From positions 1 to 6,756 of the forward strand of contig CALDBJ010000108.1 of assembly GCA_937937835.1 (NCBI GenBank): DNA of 6,756 nt, written 5' to 3'. Position numbers and translations under genes: made by a program. This document shows positions 5,538 through 6,756 of the stretch, in pieces (position 1 is the first letter of the stretch; every line of letters begins with the position of its first letter). The stretch is from an uncultured Collinsella sp. GTDB lineage: Bacteria; Actinomycetota; Coriobacteriia; Coriobacteriales; Coriobacteriaceae. The notes under the pieces were generated by a model, which made no database searches, had not been told where the DNA came from, and saw only the letters and a list, made by a program, of their open reading frames with translations.

Positions 5538-6756
5538 CTAGATCAGGTCCTCCGCATCATCGAAGGCGTCGGTGTCATGGACACCGCAGAAACGGGAGCC
5601 GGGACGAGCCTGGTTGCGGCACTGGATGCCGTCCTCGGACACGTACTCGCAGCGGCGGACGTCCTCGTCCTCCTCGTCACCGATCAGGTCGGCGGCGGGC
5701 TCCTCGTGAACGGGAACGTTCTTGAGGATGTCGGCAGCAAGCGTCTCGGACTTGATGTCGATGTGCCAGCCGGTCAGGCGCGCGGCGAGGCGGGCGTTCT
5801 GGCCCTCCTTGCCGATGGCGAGGGACAGCTGGTCGTCGGGCACGATGACGCCGGCGTAGGCCTTCTCCTCGTCGATGAGGACGCGGGTGACCTTAGCGGG
5901 CGACAGGGCGTTGGCGACGTAGACGGCAGGATCGGCATCCCACAGGATGACGTCGACGCGCTCGCCACGGAGCTCGCCCACGACAGCGCGAACACGGCTG
6001 CCCTTGGGGCCGACGCAGGCGCCCACGGGATCCAGACGGTCGTCGAGCGAGTGGACGGCGACCTTGGAGCGCTGGCCGGGCTCGCGGGCGATCGACTTGA
6101 TCTGGACGGTGCCCTCATAGATCTCGGGCACCTCCTGCTCAAACAGACGACGCATGAGCTCGGGGTGGGTACGGGAGATGACAATCGGCGGACGGCTGTG
6201 CTCGCCACGAACCGGCTGCAGGTTGGAGTTGGGGTCGCGAACGTCGATGATCACGGCCTTGATGTGCTGGTTGTGCAGGTAGCGCTCGCCCATCGGACGC
6301 TCGTTGCGCTCGTTCTCGTAACGGCGCTGGTCGAAGTGCGGCAGCTCGGCCTCGACGCCCTCGCGAATCTTGACGATCGTGAAGTCGGGTGTGGACTGCA
6401 GCACGGTACCGCTGATGAGGTCACCGATGCGGCCGGAGAACTCCTCGTAAATCTGCTCGCGGGCGGAGTTGCGCACGATGGCGTTGATCTCGGCCTTAGC
6501 GTGCTGGGCAGCGATGCGGCTCGTGTTCTTGGGAGTGACGTCGATCTCCTCGAACTCGGTGAAATTGCCCTCCTCGTCCATGGAATCGTCGATCGGCTCC
6601 AGGCGGTAGACGTAGATCTTGCCGGTGGTGCGGTCGATGGTCACCTTGGCGCCCCACTCAAGATGCAGGATCTCGGCATAGCTCTTGGCGAGCGACTGCT
6701 CCAGGCGGTCGATCAGGTAGAGCTGGTCGATGTGCTTCTCCTGGCAAAGCTCCATC
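5538..6756 (-). CDS. nusA: Transcription termination/antitermination protein NusA with a Cys/His C-terminal tail (5' end outside the window)
   Basis: NusA binds RNA polymerase and nascent RNA, promotes pausing and hairpin-dependent termination, and takes part in antitermination on rRNA operons. The readable part has 405 residues, counted from the first visible Met. Compared with Bacillus NusA that Met falls around residue 10, so the true start is probably just beyond the right edge. Domains are the polymerase-binding N-terminal domain (about 1-105), S1 (about 108-180), KH1 (about 215-285, with GPKG at 249-252) and KH2 (about 300-345, with GKEG at 315-318 followed by [12 protein letters not shown]). 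The linker segment [21 protein letters not shown] (192-212) is typical. After KH2, where proteobacteria carry acidic repeat domains, there is an acidic linker (346-366) and then a Cys369/Cys379/Cys390/His393 motif with an acidic end. The stop is TAG at 5538-5540. The identity is secure; the function of the tail is unknown. Confidence 0.97.
   Translation of the reverse strand, partial: MELCQEKHIDQLYLIDRLEQSLAKSYAEILHLEWGAKVTIDRTTGKIYVYRLEPIDDSMDEEGNFTEFEEIDVTPKNTSRIAAQHAKAEINAIVRNSAREQIYEEFSGRIGDLISGTVLQSTPDFTIVKIREGVEAELPHFDQRRYENERNERPMGERYLHNQHIKAVIIDVRDPNSNLQPVRGEHSRPPIVISRTHPELMRRLFEQEVPEIYEGTVQIKSIAREPGQRSKVAVHSLDDRLDPVGACVGPKGSRVRAVVGELRGERVDVILWDADPAVYVANALSPAKVTRVLIDEEKAYAGVIVPDDQLSLAIGKEGQNARLAARLTGWHIDIKSETLAADILKNVPVHEEPAADLIGDEEDEDVRRCEYVSEDGIQCRNQARPGSRFCGVHDTDAFDDAEDLI
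5577..5651 (-). other. Zinc-knuckle-like CX9CX10CX2H motif in the NusA tail
   Basis: Residues 369-393 of the visible NusA read as C, nine residues, C, ten residues, C, two residues, H. The context is DGIQC, then [14 protein letters not shown]. The spacing and the Gly, Pro-Gly and aromatic positions resemble the short Gx2C...PGxxxCxxH zinc-binding motif found in various small phage and bacterial proteins. Zinc binding is inferred, not shown. It is not part of the NTD-S1-KH1-KH2 core of NusA. Confidence 0.6.

Noticed and set aside
6753..6755. The ATG at the right edge as the true nusA start
   Set aside because: Alignment by eye to Bacillus NusA leaves about ten N-terminal residues missing before this Met, and no upstream sequence is available to show a ribosome binding site. 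It is most likely an internal Met.

Overview
The window is a compact, single-direction piece of a bacterial housekeeping operon. All six genes lie on the minus strand, so transcription runs from the right end to the left. In order they are nusA (its first few codons lie beyond the right edge), infB, rbfA, an nrnA-type DHH phosphoesterase gene, truB and ribF (its 3' part lies beyond the left edge). The DNA is G+C-rich by eye, with a strong bias to G/C in third codon positions. This gene order, the protein sequences and the long Ala/Glu/Arg-rich IF2 N-terminus best fit a high-G+C actinobacterial lineage. I lean towards a Coriobacteriia gut organism such as Collinsella. That placement is recognition, not a search result.

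Layout (right to left): nusA ends at 5538. A 91-nt gap (5447-5537) holds two perfect small inverted repeats and the infB ribosome binding site. infB covers 2732-5446. rbfA follows after 11 nt, and the infB stop codon is part of the rbfA Shine-Dalgarno. nrnA overlaps the end of rbfA by 8 nt and has a strong AGGAGG. truB follows after 15 nt. ribF starts at an ATGA overlap with the truB stop. No stretch of 300 bases lacks a gene, and I saw no tRNA, rRNA, mobile element, CRISPR array or phage sequence.

Functionally the genes tie transcription to translation. NusA governs RNA polymerase pausing, termination and antitermination. IF2 places initiator tRNA on the ribosome, and RbfA matures the 30S subunit. 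NrnA clears very short RNAs and pAp, TruB makes Psi55 in tRNA, and RibF makes FMN/FAD. The tight spacing suggests co-transcription and translational coupling.

I do not see an undescribed multi-gene system here. The points most worth a second look are: a Cys/Cys/Cys/His zinc-knuckle-like tail on NusA; the absence of the usual ylxR and ylxQ genes between nusA and infB, with a structured leader in their place; a perfect 13-bp inverted repeat inside the start of nrnA; and some family-atypical residues in IF2 and RibF.
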